Source: Tubiluchus corallicola (lineage: Eukaryota > Priapulida > Priapulimorpha > Priapulimorphida > Tubiluchidae). Taken from it: a stretch of DNA of 64,000 nt. Both the position numbers and the translations under genes were made by a program. The stretch is taken from assembly GCA_030141605.1 (NCBI GenBank), contig JAQGDQ010000160.1, positions 408,904-472,903 on the forward strand, written 5' to 3'. Of the stretch, positions 26,201 through 38,300 are shown piece after piece (the stretch's first letter is position 1; each line of letters opens with the position of its first letter). Under the pieces are notes generated by a model. The model was not told the origin of the DNA, ran no database searches, and was given only the letters and a program-made list of their open reading frames with translations.

Positions 26201-29200
26201 CTGTATGGCTGTTGTTCTTACACTTCTACATTGAGCCCCATAATTTCTCTAAATTTTATCACTTGTCTGATCCAAACATTCACTCTTACTAGTGTGCCCG
26301 TGTTTACTGAACATAGATCTTCTTCGTTCACTACATGATTTCCAAACACTTTTTTAACTACTTCACATTTCAGCAGATGCTCAGTCACACAGTGGACACA
26401 TTAAATCAACATTACACTTTAATTTGATCATATTTAGTTTCCATTCAGTAATTTCATATACAGTTTTTTCATCACACTCCATCACATAATTTATTGCATA
26501 TTCCCAATTTTCAGTATTTTTCACAAATCTCAGTTTTGTCATATCATCACATTTTTTCACAGCTTCAACTTCTAGATACTGTTTAACAGCTTTTTTAATT
26601 TCTTTTTTCCATTGTATTTGTATTATTTCAACATTTATATCTAAATCATACATACTTGTAATTTCTCTAATTTCTGTCTCCTAGCTTCTGGGAATGTTTC
26701 TGTCCCATATACTCGACATCACCTTTTTAGCGTCTCTTTTACTTTCAGATATCAGCACACTTCGGTACCACATTAATTTTTTATAGTGTATTATTTGTCT
26801 CAATGGTCAGACTCCACAAGTCATCATTAGGCCCAGTAACTTGTAGACATTTTTTGCTTCATCATACACCTTAGGGCTTCTTTTTGCCAACTCTTTTTCT
26901 TCATAGTTTGTTTCTGTTAATTTACCCCACACCTCATATGGAAAATTAAACTAGGAATCATTGTTCTCTTGTACAATAACCGTCTTACTTTTATAGCTTC
27001 AATTCCTACATCGTCAGAACTACTCCAATTCATAATTTCATATATCATATGTTCCACTTTCTTACTTCTTTTCTCTACAGACATGTGATAACTTCCTGTT
27101 TCGTTGATATAGTCACCTAAGTATTTATAATGGCTGAGTTTATTAATTTTTCCTTTGTTAATACACATATTACATTCGTCAAACCTTCGATCTGCCTTTC
27201 GATTGCACAAAAGTAGACCTACAGTATATCTCTGTGAAAATTCCTGTGGCATTAATTGAAAACGTCGTCAGCAATACAAGCCGCAAAAGTGTGGGTCTTA
27301 GTAACAAAAGTTCTTTTCTAGTAAAACAAGTCCGATAAAGTAACTTCATTCTGCTAGAAGAATTAATGAATTTGTAAACACAGAGAAACTCACTGAAGCA
27401 TAACTGTAATGCTAGTGTGACAGTTTTTAGTGACAGGTTCATTTTATCAGCCTTGACAAAAAATATGTGAACTTCATGGACACAGAGACTATAACATATT
27501 AGCTGTAGAATTACTGATTAAACATAATGAACATTTTTAACTTTGTCGTGTTTCAGTCAGTTAAGTCAGTGAAACTTTTAATATCAACCAGAAGTTTAAC
27601 TGTTGTTCGTTAGCTTTTGTTTTTACATTTCACAGCAGTATTATTAAAATATTAGGATTAAATAAAATTCTTGTGGTGAGTTGGACTGAAATAAAAATTA
27701 ATGATAATAATACATTTATTATTAACATATTATTATACACTTTTACAAAATAAAAAAGTAACGATATAATGTGGTTCGATTACAAAATAACTATTTATTG
27801 TGTTATTTCCATCAAGGTTATTCTGACACTCATTCTATTACAAAGTTGAAAAAGTATATGTAGTACAAAATAATCTAGCACAACGCTCTTTGTGCTCACA
27901 AATTACCAAATATATTGAGCTCACTGTTTATGGTGTAAGGATTAACAATTAACAATTTACAATTGTCAATTTACAATTTAAAATGTCTTGTTTTTTACTA
28001 AATAGTCAAAATTCAGGAAGAAGAAACATCATAAATAAAATTTTAGCCCAAAAAATTGCATTACGTAATGTAATTGTGATATTTTTATTGAAATGGATAG
28101 AAATCTCGAGATGACTAAACTGCATCGATAAACTATGCACTTAGGCTTAAAATGAAACAAATTAAAAAAGACACTACAAAAAACTGCATCTGACTAAATC
28201 TGTCCGAAGTGTAAGCACAATATTTTTAACACTAGAGTTCGTCATGTTCTAAACTCACGTTTCAAAGCAAACAGCTGAGAAATTATCACACACAGATCAA
28301 GTTGTGGCAATTTGTAGGCGTGAATCCAGCTTTTTTAGATTGTGCTTTCATTGCTTCAATAATTTTCTCATTTTGCTCATTGGAATCAAAGTAAAAGTTT
28401 TCGGTTTCGTATTCCGACACTTTACGTCTGACTGCTGCATCGAATGGCCCATCTATAATTGCTGAATCCTAGTATAACACATTCCACGGCTGTTTTTCAA
28501 TAAGAACAATCACGATGACAGAAACCGAGCAAATCACGCATTCAATCCACAATAGGATAATCTTTAGCGATACAGTGTTACCATCACAAGGTATAAACTG
28601 CATAAAAGTACTGTATGCTGACGCTGCTTACTAGTGTAAACAAATACTCAAACAATGTTGTGTACAGTGCATGCAGCGTAGGCATTCTCCCCTTGTGATT
28701 TATGCCAAGTTTCACCTGTAATACGGCAATTTTCGCCACTAGAGGCGCAGGCGCATGTCCACGCTCAATGGTGGTTTAGTCAAATGTTCGTTTTGTATAC
28801 AATTTTATCTGAACTTTTGCCAAGGATTCTTAAACATGAAATTTTCGTGAAGAATAAGGTATGTATTTGTATTCGCAATGTAATCGCGAGTTATTCAAGC
28901 TCAACTTAATTTTGGCGATATTCCCCCTTTAAGCAAAGTCAAAATTTTAAGCAAGTGGAAGTAACAGGAGAAACATAGACAGAAATAAAAGAACTGCAGG
29001 AATATTGGTTATCATCTTCAACAGCCATAAGAACCAGTCTCTTTGAATGCTTTCATTCAAATTTTCTCCTAAAAATTATTTGTGGCTTTGGCACACCTTA
29101 TCGAAATGTCGGCTTTATTCGTAGACATTTAGTAAAACTACGGAAAAAACAGACTTGGCCCTACCCGGACATTTCTAGCCACAAAAGCGTAAGTTACTGT

Positions 29201-32200
29201 TTGTCTAAAATACCTAAATAAAAATCAGATATGGACTGATTATATATCGAGTAAAATAGCTATGGGAAATTTTGATTGCATTTATTATTTAACACACACC
29301 CAGCAAGCAGCCACTAATTTAGGCAAACATTACCAAAACTTAAGTTTATAGGACATGGGCAAGCTACCAAAAGCCACATCGAGCACCTGTTAAAACAAAT
29401 AATAATTAATAGCTAACCTGTATATGAAAGAATGGATGTTCCAATGCTTCTTTTGCCGTAAGTCGTTTACTAGGATCAACTAAGAGTAGCTTTCGTATCT
29501 GGAATAACAGAAATACACAGATTTACATAAAAAAAATGAAAACACATAAAGTAGTATTCATAATATTAAATTGCCATACAGGTGATGTGGTGATTTAAAA
29601 GCTGTTAAAATTTATGATTATAAATAAATATTAACACCTTTGAAATCATCTCAATAGCCACTTATTTTATTTGCATAAACTTAAGGAATGCAAGTCTATT
29701 AACACTTGTAACAATACAATGCAACAGTTTCTATTAAAACAAGACAATAAATAGAAAATAAAATAAACATAGTACAAATAAATGACAATATAAAAAACGT
29801 GCCAAGAAATACTCTAAAGCACGAATTAACCCAAAATGTAACAGGAAGAGAAAGAATGTCATTTGTTACAGATACAAACAAATGATTTGCTATTCAGAAA
29901 ATGGCAAAGAAACCGCAAAAAACATCAAATCATTTGTTTCTGTACCAACATGGGGGACAACCAACGAGATTGGCAACATTTTCGGAATTCATATGCCATT
30001 CAGATGAAGTCAGCCACAAAAACTTTGAGAAATTTAAGATAAGCAAGAATAAAAATGCTGCACGCATTTCAAACAAAGTTTTTGAATTTGTCTACCATTC
30101 ACAAAAGTGTGTATTAAAAATATGTTCAATCTCTATGGGTTTCCTGATTTTTTTAGTGTTTTTTTACAGTGTAGGCTGTTAGTTTACTAATCACAATGTT
30201 CTTCAAATAGACATTGATTAGCCACATAAAAATAACTTACAACGTCTTTCGGCGGATCACTGATGTCATCCCATTCGGGACCAAAATGATATTTTCCCTC
30301 CATAATAGACCGCAACATCACCATTTGTTTTCTGTGCCAAAATGGAGGACAACCAACGAGACTGAAAAAGCAAAAGTTTCTTAATTAACATTCTTATTCG
30401 CAATTGGAAACTGTGGTAAATTTAAAATAACAACCATAGCAATAAACTATATCATGCAGGAATAGGTACATATTTAAATCAATGATCTGTATTGAAAAGT
30501 TCTGCTAAAGTAGCACACAAAATCATTGAACACTAGAAATTACATGACAATAATAAATTACTCTTTCAAACCAAAGACGTCAAACTAAGAATTTTCAAAA
30601 GAAAAGCAATAACACTTTTCCTCCATCTAGACTAGAATACATGCAAACTGGTAATAACACTAGTAGCTGAACAAATAAAGTCAAGAAGTTAGTGGGTATT
30701 GCAGCAGTATTAATCATTTGATGTTTTTGGTTTTGTAAAAATGTGTTTCCTAAGAAAATCTGTATGCTTGCCTGTTGTAAATTATTAAACTACTACAGGT
30801 GAATTTAAGCATGTCAATAAACTTTCACAGGAGAATAACTTAAATATTCTGTAGTGAGCTATGCTAACCCACCCATTTTGTAATAAGCTATTAAAAACTA
30901 ATTTTCAACCTTGATTTATGAGAAGTTTGATTTATGATTTAAACCTTGAACAACAGTGGAAAGCTTTTGTCAGTACAAAAATTGCATTTACTTTCCACAT
31001 AATCTTCAAACTTTCATATCAAGCTGTATATCAGATTTTAACGACCGAAACGGTATTATTCGCCAGGTGTCAGTATCGTCAGCAAATTGGCAATTCATCT
31101 TATTTATATGGAAATTAACTGAATTCAGGGCTGAATTTCTAAAGTATGTAAACGAGTTTTCAGAAATCTCTACATTTCACATGGATAATGTGCGAGAATA
31201 CGAATTTTCTCTTGCTTTTTAATGGAGGAAATTAATAAAAAAAATAGGGTTTTTAAATTACCCTGTGTATAAATGGCCAATAAAACAGTACTAACTATAA
31301 AACACCATTTCACTACTAAATGAACCAACTAATTTCAAAGACATCAATTTATACTCACAGTGTATACATTATGACACCGCATGCCCACCTATCAGTAAAA
31401 AACAGATAAATTTATAATAAACACGATGTATGAGTTTATATTAACTATTAATTTTCTATTCATTTTTCAAGTGTCGCAAAATGCAATGTACAGACAGCAT
31501 TAAAAGCAACCGTGATATGTTGCTAGAACATTTTTTAAGTTAGTCCCAGTGACAATACCGGGATTTAGTCAAAACCATCAGAAATCTGTAAATTCAATTA
31601 TTTCTCATCAAAATAATACTGCAAAATTTATAATTTTTCAATTACTTGGTATTGCTATCACAGCAGCCTGACAATATAAATTTTCACAAAAAAATCTGCA
31701 ATTTTTATCTGCAGAAAGAGAAAAGTGAAATAAAATTTCGTAAGAAAATTCGTGAAATTGTAAAACTTGAAATGCTGTGGACAAGCAACGTAAAAAATCT
31801 TTCATTTTATAAAAATTCGTTCTGTTCGTTTGCTGTTAGGAAAAAGAAGCAAATTTAAGAAAAGTTCCCGATGTAAATTTTTTATTTATGAAAAATAGTA
31901 AAAAACAAGTATAAAATACAGTAGGAGCAATTTATTAGACTCAAAGTTAATAGAATAAGTCGTCCAATTTACCCGAAAACACATGGTACAGGCCACTCCT
32001 ATTTAAACATGTGCAAAAACTATTACTTCAAATAACTACGCATTACTGACTCAATATTTTTGCTTCATGTGCTTAAAATAAGACAAAATCATTTTATGTC
32101 TGTGACCAAAGAGCTTTTACCGTGTTGTCATCTTCACTTCCGTTTTTGACGCTACAATGTACGTAGAAGAATCATATTAAGTATAATTGTAAGCTGGTAC

Positions 32201-35200
32201 ATTTATCACGTGCTAATATGCTAGCATAGCAGTTTTGTTTTGAATCTGTCACTTGCTTATCTGCTGCAATTAACTTCATTGTTTTTGGAAACTAAAACTA
32301 AACATGTAATAATTTGCCCAGTGGTTTGCTTTTGAAGCTCTCTTTCCATTTTCAGACGAGCAAACATAGGCATTACAAACTGCGACTCGAGCACATTAGG
32401 TACTAGTGTTTTGTGTGAAAATGTGCAGTATGTAGCAACAGAATATTGTAGTAATGTGTTTGGATTGTAATGAGGCAGGAATGTCATGCTTTTCACTAAA
32501 ATCTGATGTTACACTTTTAAAATGAAGCAAATGAAAAATAAACTTTTTACTTTAAGCTTAACGCTTTGGGTTAAAGTCTAAATTCTTGATACAAGAAAAC
32601 AAATATCGAATATCCAGATATGCCAGTTAAACTTTTATTTATCACCTTTATTTTGCCAAGAAAGAAACAATCAATTAAGTTCAATCAACAACAATCAGCA
32701 AAATTGGGCAATAATTAGGTCCAAGGTAAGCAATTTTTGAAGCACGTGATTTTATGAAAAATTTCGAGTCACCTCATTAACAATGTAATTCTCAGAAAAT
32801 GGGAGAGATAAATGCCATGTCTTATCAATAAACCACTTACATGTCAATTTCTTTGCCATAACCAGGAGAATTTTCATACATTGATGCACGAAGCACTTCT
32901 GGGGCCAGATAACCAGGTGTTCCACATAGATCTGAATAACAGCAATTAAAGACAATGAATATTTATCTATGGGTTGACAGTTATGGATAGAAAAACACTA
33001 CTATGTTCATATGTTAAGGATCAAATGCAAAGTAGTTTAATGATGCATGATCTACTAATCATTGTTCTTGCTTAAATATGACGTATTAGTATGTTCATTC
33101 AAAGGGTATAACAGTAATAATAACTGTTTGAAACACCATAATTAAACTAACATGATATATGTTTAACCTCTCCATTCAACACCCTACGTACTGAATAATA
33201 GTCATTTTTCTCATTTTTAAAGGACAAGAAAATGGGCAACTGAATTAGGTTTCAGAAAAATCACTTTAAAAAATTCTACTACTTTTACAGCAATTTTTTG
33301 CACATATCGTATTCGTGTTGAAAGGAATTTTCAATTGTTTTCATTTTAAATTTCCCGCAATACAAGTTCCAACGGCCCTTACATGACGGCACTACGCCAC
33401 GTAAATCAGGAGAAGAAAAGGCAATGTTAAATTATGAACCAAAAAGCTTTCCGTGCAAACCTATATTACTTAGCATTTCACTTACGTAAAGGAAAGACTT
33501 ACGTAACTAGACTAATAATTTAAAATGTTTGTTCCAATTGGTAAAATGTCGCTGACTCACCCTCCGGGGTGGGCCACTCACTAGCCAAAAAAATATTTTT
33601 AATCTTATTGACAAGATACAGTACTTTAAAGTTCTACTTAATTAGCAACATGTATGATACGAATGCTCTAATTAATTTTTCAAACTTTACTTGATGTTGC
33701 CAAAACTTGTTTCAAACGACCTACCATTAAAATGGCTGCACCTAACGGTCCTCGCAGGAGTTTAAATTTACACATTTTATACAGCGTTACGGCCAATGCA
33801 AGCCATGCTCACGAAAAGGTAGTATGTAAGTGGTATAAAATTTCGAGACAATTTTTTAAGCTTTACGTAAGTAAAGGGTTTTCTTATGCTTAAAAGTAAG
33901 AAAAGCATCATTCAGGTTTACATCAAAACTTTGAGTTGATAATAGCACAACTAAAACAATTGTACAATACCTGAAAGGGTTTCATTTTCTTCTAAAATTG
34001 TTGCAAAACCAAAATCTGTTAATTTAACATTTCCTGCATCGTCGAGAAGAATGTTTTCAGGCTATAACGACAAATTAATTGTACTATAAATTATTAACGA
34101 AAAGATCTGCTAACAGATTCCAAAAAGCAAAAACGCAATGTCAATTATTAATGTCAAAGAACTGATCAATCAGATTTCTTTTTGAACAGTTCAAATTTAC
34201 TCAGCTGCCATTCAGAATATGAAATTAATTACCAAAGCTTATAAACTAGACTGTATTTATATATAAGAACTAGACAATTATTTACATCAGATGACAGTGG
34301 TGACATTTGGAATGTGTGGTAAATTAAATTAGCAACAGTACCACCGACAGCTAAAGTTGTTAGTAATACTAAACCTCGCAAACTTGCATAAAGCAGCTCG
34401 AATTAGCCAATAACAGCCAATATCACAAGTTAATAAAATGGTCATGTGCATAATGCTAGCTTGACAAAACTGTTTTGCCATTATTCACATTCTTTTTGAA
34501 AAGTGAACAAAGTTGTTTTTTGTTATGCCTACACAATGATCAATTAGCAGTTTGAGCAGTGAGTATAGGTGGTAGTTGAAAAAAGAGATAAACATCAAAC
34601 TACTTTAAACTATTGACGTAGTCAAACATAAAAAAAGTTGTAAGACGCTAAATATACTCACAATCACCAACATTCTCAGACTTACTTTTAAATCCCTGTG
34701 CACAATATTTTTATTGTGAATGAAAGCTACAGCTTCTAATAACTGTCGCATTATAACTCTGAAAAAGAAAAAGTCATGAAATAATCACGTGAAATGCTAA
34801 AAATTTTAAAAAACAAAAATTTTACAATGTTAAAAAGTTTCCTTGAAGACAAAAAACAGTTTACAGATTTACAGAGATAAAGCTACAAACATTAGAATCT
34901 ACAGCTTCTAATAACTGTCGCATTATAACTCTGAAAAAGAAAAAGTCATGAAATAATCACGTGAAATGCTAAAAGTTTTAAAAAACAAAAATTTTACAAT
35001 GTTAAAAAGTTTCCTTGAAGACAAAAAACAGTTTACAGAGATAAAGCTACAAACATTAGACAGCACACAAGTACCAAAAAATCAAATTTGAGAAGAATTA
35101 AGTAAAATTACAAAATTTGAAACATTTAAAAAGGAACTCAGGGAACTATTTAAAAATAGTTCTTAGCTACAATGTATTTTATTTTCTATTTTAATCTAGC

Positions 35201-35243
35201 TTTACAACAATGCTTTTATATAATATTAATCAGAATATTTTTC

Positions 35244-35306
<63 letters not shown>

Positions 35307-38300
35307 ATTATATACTATGTGTACTTATATACTATATATTTATGGGGACTGCATATGTAACGTGAAAATAAATAAAATAATTTATATTAATGTTCATTGG
35401 TCTGAGACTGCATGAGCTCCCATTTTTAATTTTGAGAATCAGACAGAGAGAGACAGTGTATTGTAAAAACAATTCAACATCTGTGCTTAGGTTATATTGT
35501 GCTGAGTGAGCCCCATACTGTCTTGTTTAGATGAAAACTGTTATAACAAACCTAGTTTTCTTTTCAGACAAAGCTACCACTCTAGTTAAGTAATCAAATA
35601 ATTCGCCACTGTTACATCTGCAAAAAAAGGAAAAAAATTAAGGAAAAGGATAACCCAATTAATAGAAAGCATGAATTGCCTTAGCAGAAACAGGACCTGG
35701 TCCATACTCTTTAGGATTAGGTTATGGAATTGGACATGGACTGAATTCTAGTTCGCAACAAGTTAAATAGTGGTTTAGGTTTCTGTCATGGCTAGCTACT
35801 AAAATGCTTAATTGCATATAAAAAACATTTAATCCGAAAAAAATCTTGATAAAAACTTCTTGATCTGTAAATAGTATAAACAATTAATGTATTTAGTAAC
35901 AACTTTGCAGTGTAAGACTCAGGACAAATTATAATAAATCGAAAAAATATTATTTCAATTCAACAGACAACTACACTCTGGTAAAAATACTTCAAATTTC
36001 GATTATAAAAGATAATAAGCTCTGGAAATTTGTTTAGCCAATGCTGTTAAGTATTTCATACACTTCATAATAACAGAAGAGTAATAATGCACACCAAAAA
36101 CTTTTAAAGAGGATAAATGTAAATTAGTACTTACAGCTCAAAAATAAGAAAGATGAAGGTAGGAAGTTCAAAGAAAGCATCATGTAATTCAACTGAAAAA
36201 ATAAAATAGCAGAACATAGTGGTTGGTAACTTGTTCAGATCTAAGACTTGGGTTCGAACTTCGGGGAAAGAACAAAGTTTGTGAAGCTCTCTAATTTATT
36301 TTTATTTGATTATAAATAGTTATAAATATTAAGGTAAGATGTTCAAACAAGCTGTTATTTTTTCACACAGTACACTTTTGCAGAAAATAAATTGAGTTTG
36401 CAAAAGCATTTAATATGGAAAAACCATTTACGCACATCAAGTATAGCCATAATAAAATTGCACAAATCATCAATCGATTACATAGAACATTTCATAAGTC
36501 ACTCACAAACTTGATTTTCAGTTTTCTTTACATCTGATTGACCAACAATTTTCTTCTTGTGGCAATTTTTTTACTAAGAATTTGAAATTTTTCCTCTGCT
36601 ATCATGCTCACTCTAAAGCAGGGGATATAGATAAGAACATCATACATATAAGTAAATTTAAATGGCTACAAATAGGCTTGTGAAAGCAAGTTTGATGCCA
36701 CTAACATTCTTGTGAGCCACAGACTCAGCAACCACATTGTAGTTTGATTCCTGGTGTAAGTTATATTATATAATTTTAAATAATTTTATGTTTCTGATGT
36801 TTCAGAGAATGACTACAGATACTTTCAATTTGTTTCATTTATTACACACTGTTTACTTTCAACTACACTCCAACACCAATGCTCCCTTTAAATATTCAGG
36901 CTATAAATTCTGAAGAAAAAATGATCAACACTAAAGTGAAATAAAAAAAGGCTTGTAACATTCGAACAAGTAAGAACGTTCAAGTGCATTTCTGTCTGGG
37001 TTTAAATTCTGGTTTCTAAATGAAGTTGACAGATTTTTGATAGCCATCAAATGATACCTTACAGTTACTCAAATGTAATTGGCCACAACATTGTTGCAAA
37101 TAAAACCCAGTCTTTCTAGCTTCCTGAGTTCTGCTGGAAACAATTCCAGGGCTTCTATTCAATTTAGCAGATTGCTTAGAAACCAAGAAAGTGCTCCACA
37201 CTGGAGTAAACAAGGCATTTTGAAAGACTCTTGATAGAAATTTTAGCTAATTTGTGGCATCCATGTAAACCTATAGACATAGGACCTGTAGATTATGGTT
37301 TTATCATTAATTAATGTTGTCAACAGAACTGAATTAATTCAGGTGAAAATCTGTGAGCATGACCATGTCTATCACTTGACACAATGTGAATAAATTCTGG
37401 CATGTTTATCACTTGACTATGTCTGGGCCAGCAGTTACTTTCGTGAGCCTAATTTTTGACGTTTTGCTCCTACCTCGGTTAAACAATCCCAGGTATTTTA
37501 ACTATTACCATGATCAGCAAGTTTTGTGACTCTACATATTATAGTTCTTGAGTTATTCAATGTTATGAGTAATATAATACGCCTAACAAAATAATAAGAA
37601 CACATGTAATAATGAAAACGATGACGATGATAATGATAATAATAATAATAATAATAATGAGAAGACATAGACATTTTATTTATCTGAGTAGCAGACAAGT
37701 AGAAAAGAAGCACAAGAAATCAGGATATAGGCGCTTTTAAGATCTCTGCTCGTAGATAAAGACATCAGGCTAGTTACCATAAGTGAGTGTGAAAATAATC
37801 CGTATCATTAAACACTACGTTTAAAGCAACAGGCAGTTAATAAATTGTAACTTTTTAGCTGAGTGATAAAGCATGTAACTGGCTAACAGGTAGAAACTGC
37901 GAAACAAATATGTGATATATGGTGGGATGTTGAATACTACTCACACAAGTTCAAACAGAGGCCGAAAGGCCAGAGAGCAGGAGTTGGCTGAGTGCCAAGT
38001 ACCAACTGCCAAGTCTGCTGTTGTGATGTTTGCTTTTTCACTAGCAGTTTGGCATACAGTAATACAAGTCACAAGTATTTATCATCTGCTATTCAAGATT
38101 ACCAATATTTAGCAATTTTTATTTGGTTAAGTTTCGTTTCAAAAATTTAATTGTAGATTCGCTGCATCATCCTCACTCAATGAGAAAAACAGCCAAAGAT
38201 AAAAATGATAGGGAAAACGTTACAAAAGCACTTTTCTCTGGTGGTCACTCATTCATTTCCTTAACCAAGCCTGGTGCTACTCAACTTTATAACCATGCAC

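Larger units (their letters stand above)
25683..28928. mobile_element. TTAA-flanked DNA transposon, Kolobok/T2-like, with nested insertions
   Basis: The ends are AGGGAGAATACC (25683) and, reverse-complemented from the right, AGGGGGAATATCGCC (28928). The inverted match continues for about 32 bp with about eight mismatches. Both ends are flanked by TTAA (25679-25682 and 28929-28932), a target-site duplication. The combined terminus TTAAAGGGRGAAT fits the TTAAAGGRR ends known for T2-type Kolobok elements; piggyBac also duplicates TTAA. The element sits in the PHKG intron between exons 10 and 11. I see no transposase, so it is non-autonomous or gutted. It encloses a LINE relic and a separate open frame. 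Confidence 0.72.

Noticed and set aside
29901-30182. 93-codon plus-strand frame beginning [10 protein letters not shown]
   Set aside because: Part of it is the antisense of the decayed exon 9 copy; there is no evidence of a gene on that strand.
30918-31222. Two overlapping plus-strand frames within PHKG intron 8
   Set aside because: They lie antisense to the gene, contain no motif, and their composition fits random AT-rich sequence.
35172-35360. Ile/Tyr-rich plus-strand frame
   Set aside because: Produced by the (AT)n microsatellite.
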